A stretch of 64,000 nucleotides of DNA from NCBI RefSeq assembly GCF_020085105.1, contig NC_058063.1:6234501-6298500 (forward strand). The letters are read 5' to 3'. This stretch comes from Siniperca chuatsi (lineage: Eukaryota; Chordata; Actinopteri; Centrarchiformes; Sinipercidae). Shown here in pieces: positions 23,386 to 35,882 of this stretch (the first letter of the stretch is position 1; each line of letters begins with the position of its first letter). Under the pieces are notes generated by a model, which searched no databases, was not told where the DNA came from, and worked only from the letters and a program-made list of their open reading frames with translations. Made by a program: the position numbers and the translations under genes.

Positions 23386-23975
23386 TCAGAGTTGCAGTTC
23401 CAGTTTCTTCCTGCTGGCAGCATAAATAACATGAGCTTCCACTTCCCTCTCTGATGCAGGCCTCCTGCTTCTTATTGCTGTTGAATACAAAGTCAGTGCT
23501 GCGTCCTTCAGGTCATCAGAGTCCAGATTCTCTAAACAAAAGTATTTACAGTCACATCTTACACAGCTGAGTCGGTGAGAAGAAATAAAATATAAATTAC
23601 CCGAAGTGATTCCAGCAGCTTTTAAACCATAAAACCTAAAAGAATAAAATTTGACCTTAATTTAACCTTAATCTTAATTCCATGTCAGAATTGGATTCAC
23701 CTCTCTCTGTTGTGGATTCTGATTCATTATCAGCTAAAAGACAGAAACAGTATATCTGGTCAGTTAACTGAAACATTGCAGTTCATGAAATTTTCCAAAC
23801 AAGAAGCTTTGGATTTTTTGATCATATTAAGATAACTTAATAAAACAAAATATAAAACAGCTTACAACAAGGACCTGCCTGAAGTTTGCTGACGTTGGCA
23901 GCCATACCAGTGTCAGTCACAGCAACCCAGTATCATATGGGCTTGTTTTTCCATGAGGATTTTCTACAGGAGATA
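23386..23975 (-). pseudogene. Relic F: receptor 3' end without V domain
   Basis: An open tail exon (23386-23529) follows an AG acceptor and encodes the ITIM-less class: it starts [12 protein letters not shown], includes HVIYAAS and ends in LELQL before TGA. A linker exon is recognisable at about 23703-23733. A TM-exon remnant lies at about 23880-23975 and has decayed beyond translation. No stalk, V or signal exon follows before gene G. The tail exon is better preserved than the rest, so an exon donor role by readthrough or exchange is possible but unproven. Confidence 0.7.
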
Positions 23976-24339
23976 TTATTAAGTTAGACTCTCTGTACAG
24001 TACTTTATCTCTAGTGGCTTAAGCGCTGACTAATAGCTAAATGGACAGACCTGACTCTGTTATTTGATGAAAGCTGAAACAGCTCATCCATAAATGCCAC
24101 AGTGAAATAATTTTAATGAGAGGAAAGCAGACTCTAAAATTCAGACTAATGATAAATACAATCTGTTATTGATGTTATTTTTACAGCATTACATCACAGT
24201 CCTTACTTTGCCAGTGTCTAACAGAGCAACTTAAAATCCAATACATAGATATACAATTGCACAGAAGTTAAAATATAGGAATAAAATATAATATTATGGT
24301 AGACAGGTGTACAGTAATGGTAATATGTATAAACTGTTA

Positions 24340-24740
24340 ACAGGTTGTGCAGTTATGTAGTATAAATGAAAAGCCATCCTGCTTATAAGTTCATCCAGCT
24401 TATTATCCAGAGACTGGACATTTGCTAAAAGAATACTCAGTAGAGGAGGCCGGTATGCACGTTACCTCAGCCTGACCAGGACCCGGCCTGCGACCCTTGT
24501 TTCCTTCATTCTGTTTTCCAGGTGCGCCAACAGGTAACCGACGCCATGGATATTCCTTATTGTTGGTTGATCGTGGTGAAAAAGTGTCCACCAACGATCT
24601 GATGTGCAAAAGTTGATCTCTGTCATATTGTATGATAAGGTTCACATGGGTGGCACGCATGTTGTGAAAAAGACAACAATAAATAACAAAATAACACAAG
24701 AAAAACTCAGTTGATGGCACCATGTTTCCACATCTCATCT
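24340..24740 (-). mobile_element. 5' fragment of an L2/CR1-group LINE
   Basis: On the minus strand one frame gives DRDQLLHIRSLVD and a basic GRRPGPG stretch, and a second frame gives SILLANVQSLDNKLDEL, the conserved start of the endonuclease domain in teleost L2/Rex-type LINEs. The two parts are in different frames, so the copy is dead. The rest of the element is absent. Confidence 0.65.
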
Positions 24741-25990
24741 ACCAGCACAACTCCAATGTGAGAGATGCGCGACAAAATACACTCCAAAATTCAGCCAAAG
24801 GTCGTGTGAGGCGTCAGCATTCAGAATTAGCCAGATCAAGTGGGTAAGTTATAGTCAATTTAATAAGAAATTCCTTCTTTGTGTTACTTTGTGTTACTAT
24901 CCCTCAACTGTGGATCAGCAAGGAAACACAGTGGTTTGGAGGGCTTTAAGCCAACATGAAGGAAAGGTGTGGTGAGACTGTTTCCTCAACTGCTGTTTCC
25001 AAATTCAGGAATGAGCTTTGAACCTCAGCTAACATTTGGTGTTTTACAGCCACAAGCTAAAGTTGTAATTCTGTTTATTGTATTGTGATACAGAGATTGT
25101 ACATTTTTATAATTGACTTTTTTCAAACTAACTGGTGAGTGTAAGGCTCAAGAAACACTGAAAGAAAATAACATTCACTGACTGCAGAGTTTTCTTGCCT
25201 GCAGTGGGCAACATCAGCATTACCACATCTTGTCATGCACTGATCGCGGTTTTAGAGGTGATCATTGTTTTGTCGTCTCAGAAGGTAAACTCTTTTCATC
25301 TTTTTTACTTCGCTCTCTTTGAGAACAGTGCAGTCACATTGCAGCACTCCCTCACCCCATCTGAATGCTAGAAGTTGCAACTGTCCTTTGAAATACAAGT
25401 ATTGTTCCTGAGAGAATAATTTCCCAGATAAATGGGTCCTAACAGCTTCGTTAGGATCTGTGCTGCAGCATGGTGTCTTCAAGTGCTACACAAGTCTGTC
25501 ACTATCAAATGTAAGATAAAAACAAGTCATATTAACAATAATAGTTTTATTTGGTGTGTTTTGTGGCTAAATTGTGAAAGAAACACACTGGTGAAAACAA
25601 AACCCAGCGGAAGGCCAGTCTTCCTGTGGTCAGACTTGTCTTTAGGCTGATTCAGTTTTCTTACCACACATACATGTTCTTTTCAAAAAACACAACCAGG
25701 GGCTAGAACTGGATGGCTGCGGTATTTTTCTTCCCCATTCCAGTATAGACACACAGTCTATTAAGTCAGCATTTAAAATATCCACTTTCTGTATTGATGT
25801 ACTCTAATTATGTCTTTAAAAGAGGGATAATAATTAAAACTCAGCACTAGGAAGAAGACTGCACTTTTTTTGTCGTATTTTTGGCAAAGTGATGATAAGT
25901 CTTCCTGTCCACCACACACACAAAAGCACAACTGCAGATTAATATGATAAAGCATCAGTTCCATTCTGAACAGCATTCCTTGTTGCCTCC
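24741..25990. other. Intergenic, no gene seen
   Basis: No coding or repeat structure recognised until the 3' flank of gene G at about 25780. The conserved 3' module is not present here in recognisable form. Confidence 0.4.
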
Positions 25991-25995
25991 TGAGC

Positions 25996-27316
25996 CTATC
26001 TAGTAGCAGAATACACAACATTCGGCTCCACTTCAAAATTCACTGCTGCGTAGTTCAGGTAATCAGAGCCCAGATTCTGATATTTTGAGAAAAACTAAAT
26101 AATAAGGGTAAGATGTAATTTTAAATGATGAAACAAATAAAAGTAAATTATAACACTTGGTTCACCTCACGCTGTTGTGGATTCTGTTCTTCACTGGCAG
26201 CTGAATGACAGAGACAATACGTCGAATCAGGTGACAAACATGAACATTTGTAGTCTTTGAACATATTCACACAACTTTAGGGAAGTGACAAAACAATAAA
26301 CCAAACACAACATAGAAAGAGTAGCTTTAATTAAAGTACCTGTCTGAAGTTTCCTGTTTTTAACAACCAGACCAACGACGACCATTACGAGGAAAACAGT
26401 CAGACCGCCCAGGATCACACTCATCAACATTGTTATTCTGTCACACTCTGCTAAAAGAAAGATAAAATAATTACACTCTATTTTCGCTTCACTGGCTTAA
26501 AAAGTGTACAATGAAAGTAATCTTAAAGAGAATCTTACATTTAGACTTTGTGTCAACGTCTTCCTGAGATTCATCACTGCCTTTTAACAAAATTAAGATA
26601 CATTTAATCTTGATTTTACTTGGAAAAAATAGTGTCACACTCCTTTGTCATGACAATGATTAAATAGCCACATATGTTCTTATAGGGCAATTATTAAACT
26701 AGCAAACACAGAAAAACATAAACAGAAGAATTGACACCACAGGATTTTATAATAATCTTACCTTCAACATTTAAATGTATCACACTTAAAATTGACCGTC
26801 CTGCTGTGTAAAATCCGCAGAAATACAGCCCAGAGTCAGAAAAATCCACTGTCTTAATTTTAAGAGAGACAGCGGAGGTGTTGGATCCCATTTCAAATTT
26901 TCCATTTTGAAATCCATCAAAGTAGACAGGACTGCTGGTAGAGCTGATCATAGTGGAAATGGAGCTGGCCTTGGTTCTGTTGACCACTCTGAACCATAAT
27001 GCCAAAGAGTCAGATTCGGGCGTCTTAGAGCACAGCAGCGTGGCTTCTTCACCAGGCTGGACATTCACAGTCTGAGACTCAGAAGCTGAGACAGAGATCC
27101 AGCCTGAAACAAACAGCAGACGACAAGAGACTTTTTTCAAAGTAACATAAAGAGAAACAATACCTCATAATTAATGTAATGATAAGTAACTCATTTTAGT
27201 TCTGCTGGTTTAGAGAATTCAACAAAGTTTGCAAAGAAGTTGATGAGAGTTATTCAGTGGCAGTACTTACTGATGCTGCAGAGAATCAAAGCTGTTATCA
27301 AGGTGAAGTTCATCAT
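25996..27316 (-). CDS. Gene G: divergent V-set ITIM receptor, 218 aa
   Basis: Six open exons: 27271-27316, 26762-27103, 26509-26580 region (stalk, 42 bases), 26340-26450, 26166-26200, 25996-26076. The signal peptide is [15 protein letters not shown]. The V domain keeps Cys40, Trp52 and the F-strand Cys in GLYFCGF, but the two extra cysteines of its relatives are both replaced (Ser63 and Phe77). The stalk Cys is also Ser, while a new Cys appears at the start of the TM exon (SECDR). The TM exon encodes [17 protein letters not shown] without charge. The tail is short, lacking the basic RPKAKR-type spacer, but keeps ITIM LNYAAV (Tyr201) and ends YSATR. Founder or early branch of array half 2 by V subtype. 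Inhibitory role inferred. Confidence 0.85.
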
Positions 27317-27329
27317 TGTGTGTATGACT

Positions 27330-28235
27330 GAAGCTCTGCAAAGTCTGTAAGTCAACTGTGACCAGGAAGGTTGCTCTCAATGTTTTTTTCCGTTTTGTTT
27401 CTCTTCTTGCCCCTAAAACGGACCACACAAATGTAAAAGTTTATGTCAAGGAGTATTCATACTTCAGGTTATTTGATAAAATCTAATCTTGGTAATGTTC
27501 CAAAAGCAGTCCAAGGATATAGAAGAGATATATCAAAGCATTTAATAAAAGCATCAAGTCTCATCCAAACAAATCCTGTGAATGTCAGGATATTTCATGC
27601 TTAACCCTGTAGACCCCAGTGGAACTCGAGAATGTTGCTGCCGTTCACTGAGAACCCTCACTTAAATGAGGATTTTCCTACTCAACCCAAACAAACAGCT
27701 CTATCTCAAAAACGAAAAAGAAAATGACAGTCGCAAGTTGTGCTCATTTTGAAAAACACAACTTCCTCTTTAATCTATACCAAATATGTGGCCTGTGTAG
27801 CTGTTTAGACTACGAGATTGATTTAACACATAACACAAAAAAAACACCAGACAAAACAACAAATAGCACTAAAATTTATAAAGAGCAATTTCCTTTAAGT
27901 TCTCAATGTATCTTCCTCACAGACTTTTATAGCATATATAGCATATAACCACCCCCTATTTTTACTGAGGAGAAGGCCTACATGAAATGATTAGATAATT
28001 ATGCCAAACAATCAAACCATTCAATGAGAAATGCATCTCAGTCCACCTAAAAGAAGAGAAAGTCACTTCAGCTCAACTTTATAATGAATATGTGATCCTC
28101 AACATTTCTCTCCGTTTGCTTTGTGAGTCAACATTCAGAGTCTGATGCTTCCCTGGATAACGGGAGGCTTTCAGAATTAAAGAGAAATGTCCCACGCAGC
28201 AATGTTAAGAACAAACAACAGACATGTGGTAGTAG
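27330..28235. other. Upstream flank of gene G, no other gene seen
   Basis: Contains the conserved upstream block of the receptor genes at about 27320-27440 ('cttcttgcccctaaaacgg' shared with H and J). The rest is AT-rich with no recognisable feature. Confidence 0.5.
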
Positions 28236-28239
28236 GTAG

Positions 28240-28740
28240 CGTCTTTGGCAACTTATATAAGAACAAATCGCCGAATGTATATGTGGAAAAGTCGCCGCGA
28301 CCCGGTCAGTCCTCCCTACCGACTCTTCGGACCACTGGGCCCCGGAAACAGCGTCCGTCTCCGGGAGGGAGAGCTGCGTAGGTCCCGCTGTTGACGGTGA
28401 TTATGTGATGTGATTTTGAGCAACAAACTTGAACTCACAATGTCTGTGTCGCTTTTCTCCACAATGCACTGTGGGTTAGGATCTCTCTCACAGCACAATC
28501 ATACGGCATCCATAAGATTAAAGAGACGGGGACGCTTAGTTTAGCTTTTCAGCCTACAAGTGGAAACTCGGTGGAAATCCGCAAAAAAATCAGAGCTCTC
28601 AACGTTATGATGTTTATTTCCGGTTTCGGTTATTGACGAATACTTAAAGTATCTACAATACAGAGCTCGGGGCTTTATTTCCGTGTTTTGATACACTGGG
28701 AATGATTTTAAAATGACATATAGAACGGGCGCTCCGTGGC
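28240..28740. other. CpG-rich patch
   Basis: The densest CpG stretch in the window: about 15 CpGs within 28265-28400, tailing off to 28740. It has TTTCCGG-type and ACAATGCACTGTGGG strings. Small open frames exist on both strands but none is convincing. It could be a CpG-island promoter, the 5' end of an unrelated gene, or a GC-rich repeat piece. Confidence 0.35.
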
Positions 28741-29211
28741 CTGGAGGGTTTTAAAGAAAGTGTCTGGACTGACTGACTGAATAACAGCAAGCTGCACAAG
28801 TTGAGGTCATACTCATGTTAATGTTAAGACACAGCAAAGTGCTTCATGTCTAGTTGTACATCAGATACAGTTGGAAACAAGTGCTTCCAAACAGGCCCAG
28901 GGGGAAACAACATAAAGGTAACTGCAATCTTAAATCATCTGATGCATGAAACATGAATATTTTGTTAAAGCCGCTCCATCCTTTGATTTAAATGTCTTTT
29001 TGTCTACAGACAGTTGACTTGGATCATTTATTGTTTTTTTTCTCAGTATGGCATCCTCTAGTGTGGGTGTAGAATGTAAAGGTCGGTGTTGAAATTGTAA
29101 TTAATACTGTACATATTCACAGCAGGCTAAGCACTGTTGCTGTTGCTTCCATGACATCCAGTGGCTCCCTGTATACAGTCTATGGTCTGTAGATTACAGG
29201 TTATTGAAATG
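28741..29211. repeat. Duplicated upstream block U1
   Basis: Starts 'aaagaaagtgtctggactga' and is repeated upstream of H (34497), of J (44094) and at 48490-48910. It marks the shared upstream boundary of array half 2 units. The match to 48.5-48.9 kb runs to 'ggttattgaaatg', where a LINE has been inserted here. Confidence 0.75.
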
Positions 29212-29890
29212 GCACCATCGTATCTTAAAGAGCTGATAATACCTTGTTATCCGTCTAGAACACTGCGCTCCCAGGATGCAGGGTTACTTGTGGTTCTTAG
29301 AGTCTCCAAAAGTAGAATTGGAGCCGGAGCCTTCAGCTATCAAGCTCCTCTCCTGTGGAATCAGGTCCCAGTTTGGGTTCGAGAGGTAGACACCATCTCC
29401 ACATTTAAGAGTAGGCTTAAGACTTTCCTCTTTGATAAAGCTTATAGTTAGGGCTGGCTCGGGTGAGACCTGAACCATCCCTTAGTTATGCTGCTATAGG
29501 CCTAGACTGCCTGGAGACTTCCCATGATGCACCTCTTTCCTCTCTCCTTCTCTCCCTCTCCATCTGTATGCATTATTATCCCATTACTGCATGTTACTAA
29601 CTCGACATCTTCTCTCTCCCGCAGTTTTGTGCTTTCTCGTTTCTCTCCTCTCTCCTTCTGTCGCTTTCAGCAGGTATTTCTACCTCTGGAGCTGCAGAGT
29701 CTGGATCTGTGGTTGTGGGCCACCTGCTGTCCCTGTGTTCCTGCTTGACAACTGCTACTACAGCTTTTGTTATTGGCTCTGTTAGTAATACTGACATTAT
29801 TTTTCCTATAGCTGTCATTCCTATTATTACAGATTTATTCATATTAACACTACAATTACTATTCTACTATTTAAAAAAAAAAAAAAAAAT
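29212..29890 (+). mobile_element. L2-like LINE 3' end, plus strand
   Basis: Begins inside the reverse-transcriptase ORF; the peptide LKELIIPCYPSRTLRSQDAG through FKSRLKTFLFDKAYS is the C-terminal end of L2-type LINE ORF2. A 3' UTR and an A run at about 29873-29888 follow. The left boundary is sharp when compared with the LINE-free paralogous site near 48913. It has the same family 3' UTR as the minus-strand copies at 5.0, 10.9 and 18.0 kb, without the GA expansion. Confidence 0.8.
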
Positions 29891-30002
29891 TCCAGGTGGT
29901 ATTTGTATTGTGCCTTGAATTGCAGAACTATATGCTTTCATGAGGAGTGGAACTCATACAAACACAGCATAACCTGTATAACTTGCATGATTCATTTAAA
30001 GG

Positions 30003-31980
30003 TGTATCCATAAGAAAATAGAGTTCATGGAGCCAGTGTACAAGTTGCCTGGCTGAACCAGCTTGAATCGCCCCTTTTAAAGTGAGCATATAAATGAAAT
30101 GCAGGCTATACAAGCATTCTACAGGCAAAAGATCCACAATCCAGGAAATATCCAGAGTCGGCCCTCTTCTCTGTCCTTTGCTGGGATCAGAGAAATGGCT
30201 CCCTTTTAAATGACGTCCTGTCATATTTTAGCCACATCTCTCCTCATATCCTTGTGTGCTCTATTGTAGCTCTCCCCTCCCTGTGTTCCTTGTCAGTCCT
30301 CTGTTTGTCTCTTGGTGTGTGTATGTGTGTGTGAACTGGCCTGGGAGGTGCGCTCTGGTTTTTTCCTCCTGCTGCTGATCACCGGCACACCTGATGTTCA
30401 TCACCCACTCAAGCCTCACAGTATATCTACCCGGCTCCACCATTCAACCAGCACACTGTTGTGTTACCTTTGCTACGGCCTAAAGCCTGGCCCAGTTAAG
30501 GTTCCAGTTGCTCCTGTTTGACCTTGTCTGTCTCTGCTCCAGATTTATTCCCTGCCGGTGATCTCAACACTCTCGTCACCGCCTCCACCCTCTGAGCCCT
30601 GCTGGTTCCCCCACGGCCCGCATCGGAAAGTTCTCCCACCGGCTCCAGCTGACTACACCTGCCTCGCCCGCTCTGGAGGTGCATTCATCTACAAGTGATC
30701 TTCTATAGTATTTAAATTAAAGACTGTCTGAACTAACGATCCAGTTGTCCCTCTCGCTGTGTCCTGCTTTTAGGTTCCTTAGATCATGTAAACCTAACAC
30801 ATCATGCAGCTGGACAGAGTGACTGCTGCTTCTGAGAGGGCATGCACGTTTCTTTTACCCTAGTGAAAGGTGGTGGAAGGCGCTGCAACTGAAGTGAGGA
30901 GCCCAGCCGTCATGTGCATTTTATCACTATGGATAGTTGCACAACTGATGCCATTCTTGAAAAAAGGCTCACACGGGGTGTGCAGCTAGTTGTGGTTAAA
31001 CAGCTTTATGGCAGCAAAGTGGCTTCTGAAAATCTCCTGCCAAGCTTTGAGACCTCCCTCAAGATACAGATACCTCAGTGACAAGCACAATTGGTAGGTG
31101 GGTGTCACATACTGTGTATGTCAATTGTTATTTTGCTCAGTCTGCCCCTCTTTTCCCTGCCTGCTTGTCAGTTCCAGTTTTGTCTTTCACAGACAAAACT
31201 GGGGGGGGGGAAAGATCAGGATCCAAAAAGTGTTCAGCAAACACAAAATAGCTATAATAATGTTTCTCGTCCAGCGAGTTAAGACCTTAAATTAAAATGA
31301 AAATTCACGTGAAAAGCATCTTCTTGTGGCAACAGCAGTTACCATAGAGAGAGACGTGATGTTCCTCCCTTCGTAAACGAGTTACTGTGGAATGGCAACG
31401 GGCAGTGTCGAGCGCTTTATAGAGTTGGTGTCGTCATAGCTGTGTAGCTGTGTGCTGAGATTTTACGCGCTGTCTCGTGCGTCTCGTCCAATAGGAGTCC
31501 GTTGTTTAGATTCAAGCGAGATCTTGTGTTGGGTTCAAAGTTCCCATGTCAATTTCACATTCAGGTGTGAATTAACAGCTGTGTCGACTTGGTGCCTTCC
31601 TATTGTCTGTTCTTTGTTTCTCAGTCAGGCCGCTTAGTGAAGGCTTTGGCCTTTCCAGGTAGGCCTGTCTTTTGTCCCTCACATGTGGTAAGGTGAGGCC
31701 CAACAAGTGTTTCTCTCCACCTTTGCTGATTTATCATGTTGTGCATTTGTGTTGCAGTCACCTGTAACCTATTTTTCCGCCTGATAGCTGCTGCCTGAGT
31801 TTTTTTTTTTTTTTTTTACTGCTTGCCTGTTTATGACCTGTTTGCCTGCCTTGCACCTCTGGATTTCTTGGCTTGTTTGGACTGCCTTGTTGTGCCTGTG
31901 TGGTTTTCCAAAGCTTCTATGCAGCTCTAAAGACTTTATATTTTTCCATTATATTTACTACTTACTCTCACATTTTATTT
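30003..31980. other. Intergenic block paralogous to 49.46-51.15 kb
   Basis: 30003-30218 and 30800-30845 match 49460-49690; 31740-31980 matches parts of 49760-49900 and 51050-51160. It also contains a T run at about 31801-31818 and a G run at 31200-31210. No gene is seen. Confidence 0.55.
30219..30802 (+). mobile_element. Probable solo LTR (fossil, Ty3/Gypsy-like)
   Basis: About 580 bases starting TGTCATAT and ending near CCTAACA, with an ATTAAA-type poly(A) signal near the end. The paralogous block at 49655-49670 lacks it (empty site 'gacgtcctgcagctgg'). No internal region remains. It is younger than the duplication of the two blocks, or was lost cleanly from the other. Confidence 0.5.
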
Positions 31981-31984
31981 TTAG

Positions 31985-32185
31985 AAACCTTTGATCTAAC
32001 AGGCCTCATGACTTTCAATTCAACTGCGCTCAGACCACACTGTGCTGTCTCTTCCTGTCAAACTGGTGATGTGTACCTCAATTACTCACTCCACTGCTGC
32101 AGACCTCCATCTAACTCTCACTTTAAGACAATCTGGACACTCCTCCATGCCCTTACTGGCTCGTCCTACATCAAACACCAGTCAT
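31985..32185 (+). promoter_or_regulatory. Conserved 3' module, copy 6
   Basis: RUNX-like ACCACA (32034-32039) and ETS-like TTCCTGT (32052-32058) retained; the TATA-like site has become TTTAAG. It ends about 90 bases from the gene H poly(A) signal. Confidence 0.5.
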
Positions 32186-32273
32186 GTGTGTTTGCTCAAT
32201 AGACTGAGAGAACGGAAATGCTGATTATAGCTCTGCAGTATGAAGACACTTGCAAATGAACAAACATTGGATC

Positions 32274-32279
32274 TTTATT
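32274..32279 (-). terminator. Poly(A) signal of gene H
   Basis: Minus-strand AATAAA about 105 bases past the H stop codon; the same context occurs at gene K. Confidence 0.65.
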
Positions 32280-32381
32280 ACAAAATTTAATGTTTTTGCA
32301 TGAGTTGCTATTGCTCTCACCAGCAAGCCATACTAAAGCCCAAAGCATATTAATATCATCAGTTCCAGTTGCCTCCTGAGT

Positions 32382-34193
32382 CTATCTGGTGGCAGCATAA
32401 GTAACATTTGGCTCCAGCTCTCTTCTTTTTGCTTTTGGTCGAAATGCCACTGCTGCGTAGTTCAGGTCATCAGAGCCCACGCTCTGTGAAAAGATTCGAC
32501 ATGATTTCAATTCCCACAGTATAGCCCAACAGATACTGGATATTAAATAAATATTAATTAATATTGAAATTTGGCCAATATTTATATATAAATACATTCG
32601 ATTAACAAACGTTTCTGATATGTCTCCCTTAAATTTATTATGTAAAGGATTGTGATAAAGATATTAACTGAGCAGGACATTTCACAGTTGAAAAATAAAC
32701 TTGTTAGTGCTCTCTAATGGACAAAGTAGACACGGTTTCCAAAGTACCTCAAAAATCATTTTGGCTTTTCTTGACTGCAATTGCTTGTTACTTATCGGCC
32801 CATGTATACGCAATACAAATATGTACACATATGTATTGATATATAGAAATACGCCAATATTTCAGGGACAAGCTACAGTAATATTAGCTGATACAATATT
32901 CTGTGTTTTTTTCGGTCAGGCTCTATCAAACAATATACATATAAGTAAGTGTTAAAACTGAATTCACCTCACTTTGCTCTGGATTCTGTTCTTCTTCATC
33001 AGCTAAATGACAGAAACAAAATATCTGGTCAGTTCATTGATCATTTGGTCTTTGGTAAACCAGGAGTTTGGCATTTGGCATTCTAGCATATTGATGCAGT
33101 TGTAAGAGAATTTCCAGTGGCAACAAAACCAAATATAAGTTAGGCAGTAGCTCTGAAAAGTACCTGTCTTAAGTTTCCTCTTTTTAACAACCAGACCAAT
33201 GATGACCATTACAAGTAAAACAGTCAGACCGCCCAGGATCACACTAGTCAGCTTTTCTTTTCCGTCAGACTCTTCTACAAGAAAGATCATTATATTAGAC
33301 TCTGTTTTTCCTTTTGAGACTTGAGACCTGGCTAAAATTAAAATGGACGAAACTGAATTTAGCTGAACTGTTTTACCTTCAAACATTTGATAATCTGCAC
33401 AATGAAAGAAATATTTGTGAAAATCTTACTTTGACACTTGCTGTCCACATCATCATGTGGCTCATCGCTGCCTTTTGATAAAATTAAGATAAATTTAGTC
33501 TTGATTTTAAATTTGCAGATTTACATCAAAATTATGTGAAGCCATTTTGTTGCATACATGCTGATGTTTTAAGACAATTATTAAAATCTTTTTTGCAATA
33601 TAAGCAGAAAAAACATAACCAAATAATGGGAATCAAGAGACAGAAAAGACTTTACAATGCTCTTACCTCTAATGTTTAAATGTATTACACTGAAAGTTGG
33701 ACGTCCATGAGCATAAAATCCACAGAAATACAGTCCAGCGTCAGATAAATCCACTTGTTTGATTTTGAGAAAGAGGGTAGAGATGTTAGATCTCATTTCA
33801 AATTCTCTGTTTTCATATCCATCACAGAATTCAGCATTGCTGTTAGACTTGTACATAACAGAGATACAGCTGATGTTGGTTCTCTGGACAAGTCTGAACC
33901 AGAATGTTACAGCGTCATATTTGGAAATGTTGGAGCACAGCAGTGTGACTTCTTCACCAGACTGGACCTCCACAGTCTGAGACTCAGAAACTGAGACAGA
34001 GATCCAGCCTGAAACAAACAGCAGACCACAAGAGACTTACTTGTTATAAAGTAACATGGTGGTAAACAATATCTCTTAATAAAAGTTAGCAAGTGAGTAA
34101 TAAGTCAATAAGTTTGAAGTTGAGAGTAATACAATGGCAGTACTTACTGAGGCTGCAGAGAATGAAAGCTGTTATCAAGGTGAAGTTCATCAT
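32382..34193 (-). CDS. Gene H: V-set ITIM receptor, 225 aa, 6 exons
   Basis: Exons: 34148-34193, 33667-34008, 33430-33471, 33164-33274, 32968-33002, 32382-32483, all frame-consistent with GT-AG introns. The signal peptide is [15 protein letters not shown]. The V domain is subtype 2, ending [10 protein letters not shown], with Cys40, Trp52, Cys63, Cys77 and the F-strand Cys. Stalk [13 protein letters not shown]. The TM segment is [17 protein letters not shown] with flanking basic KKRK. The linker is [12 protein letters not shown]. The tail has ITIM LNYAAV (Tyr201), a spacer [11 protein letters not shown] shorter than in A or D, and ends VTYAATR. Its V exon appears identical at the base level to that of J. 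Inhibitory signalling inferred from the ITIM. Confidence 0.88.
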
Positions 34194-34496
34194 TGTGTGT
34201 ATGACTGAAGCTCTGCAAAGTCCGTAAGTCAACTCTGACCAGGAAGGCTGCTCTCAATGTAAAGAGGCGGGTGTTTTTTTTTTTTTTTTTGGTTTCTCTT
34301 CTTGCCCCTAAAACGGACCACATACATGTTTGTTGAAGTAAAAGTTTATGTCAAGGAGTATTCATTATTCAGGTTATTTGATAAAATATATAATCTTGGT
34401 AATTTTCCAAAAGCAGTCCATAAGCATATAGAAAATATATATCAAAGCATCTACTGGAAGCATCAAGTCTAATCTTCTCAAGTCAGGATATTTCAT

Positions 34497-35882
34497 GCTT
34501 AAAGAAAGTGTCTGGACTGACTGACTGAATAACAGCAAGCTGCACAAGCTGAGGTCATACTCATGTTAATGTTAAGACACAGCAAAGTGCTTCATGTCTA
34601 GTTGTACATCAGATACAGTTGGAAACAAGTGCTTCCAAACAGGCCCAGGGAGAAACAACATAAAGGCAACTGCAATCTTAAATCATCTGATGCATGAAAC
34701 ATGAACATTTTGTTAAAGCCACTCCATCCTTTGCTCTTAGTGCACTTTTGTTAATGGGAGTGCATCAGAAACTTAAAAAATATTGATAAAAATTCTCCCT
34801 TTTTGCAAGTGATGATCTGAAAATTGTGTATTTCAAAGCTGATCCAAAGATTTCTGATCCTGAAGATTTGGATACATAATGACATAATTGTTGTACTTGC
34901 ATTTTGCTAGATATGACATGCTTTACCGATCTTTTGCGGTAACATTACGAGCTTGAAGTTACTGCAAAAAGGTTAGTTTGTATCGTAGCTAAGTGGTTAG
35001 CATTACTAATTAGCGTTTTTTACGTGTCTGCTTTGTGGTTTTCAGTGATGTTAGGTTGATGTTATTACAAAAATATTAGCTTTTGTCATGGCTCGGTAAA
35101 CTTAGTAATCACTAATGTTAGTTAAGTAATAAAACCATTTTGCACCCTGGATTTCCCTTAAATTTTCCTATTAGCTTTCAAAGTTAGCCTGTCGAAATCA
35201 CTAAACAATGTTTCAGCATATATTTTGTATCTGCTTGTTCACACGCTTCATTGAAGCTATATATACTTATATTGAGTAAAATATTCAAACCCAAGATACC
35301 TTTTTTATGGCTGCACCAATGTCTTGAGCATAATTTTATACGCATTTCCATGTAATTCAGCCTGATATGTTTGGTATCTTTGGAGGTTCCGCGGGTTTGA
35401 ACAAATCTTGACTGCATTTGATCCCGCATTAGGAACCTTAGGGTGAAAGTTTAATTGGGCTGCTCCTCTACTAGCACACCTGTCACCTGTGCGTGTAAGA
35501 TAGATAACGCTAACAGTTACATTTATATTAATGCATAAGATGAACACTGCCAAATTATTAGAAAGCTATAGCTTGTGTAGCTATATGGTGATATCAGGGC
35601 TGTGGTGGCTCTGTTGTATTTTTGTAAGTGAGCAATGACGTAGGCTAACATGAACATTCATTGCTGTCTTCAACCTTGAACTTGAAAAATAAAACCCAAA
35701 GTCACAGGTCTGCCTGCTCTCCTGCCTAATATCTCTTTACCGGACTTTTGTCGTCTTCCTTTACAGCTCCAATTCCCAGTTGTGTCCCTGTCAGTCCCAG
35801 GACTGTGTCAAGTTCATTGTATTACTTACCATGCACTATGTCTATGTTGAACAATCAGTTTGGGCCAAACAGCATAGAGAGT
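34497..35882. repeat. Duplicated block upstream of H, paralogous to 44094-45405
   Basis: Together with intron 2, the V exon and the signal exon of H (from about 33500) this block is nearly identical to 43095-45405 around J, over about 2.4 kb. Differences seen are a few substitutions and small gaps (for example about 40 bases near 35070-35110 absent from the J copy). At the right it abuts the tail exon of gene I at about 35882. No independent gene is supported within it. Confidence 0.8.

Noticed and set aside
28187-28498. Small frames on both strands in the CpG-rich patch
   Set aside because: Their residues follow from GC-rich composition; no domain, and no splice sites that extend them.
34700-35600. 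A host gene in the block upstream of H and J
   Set aside because: Open frames are conserved between the copies only because the whole block is a recent duplicate; no domain or splice structure.
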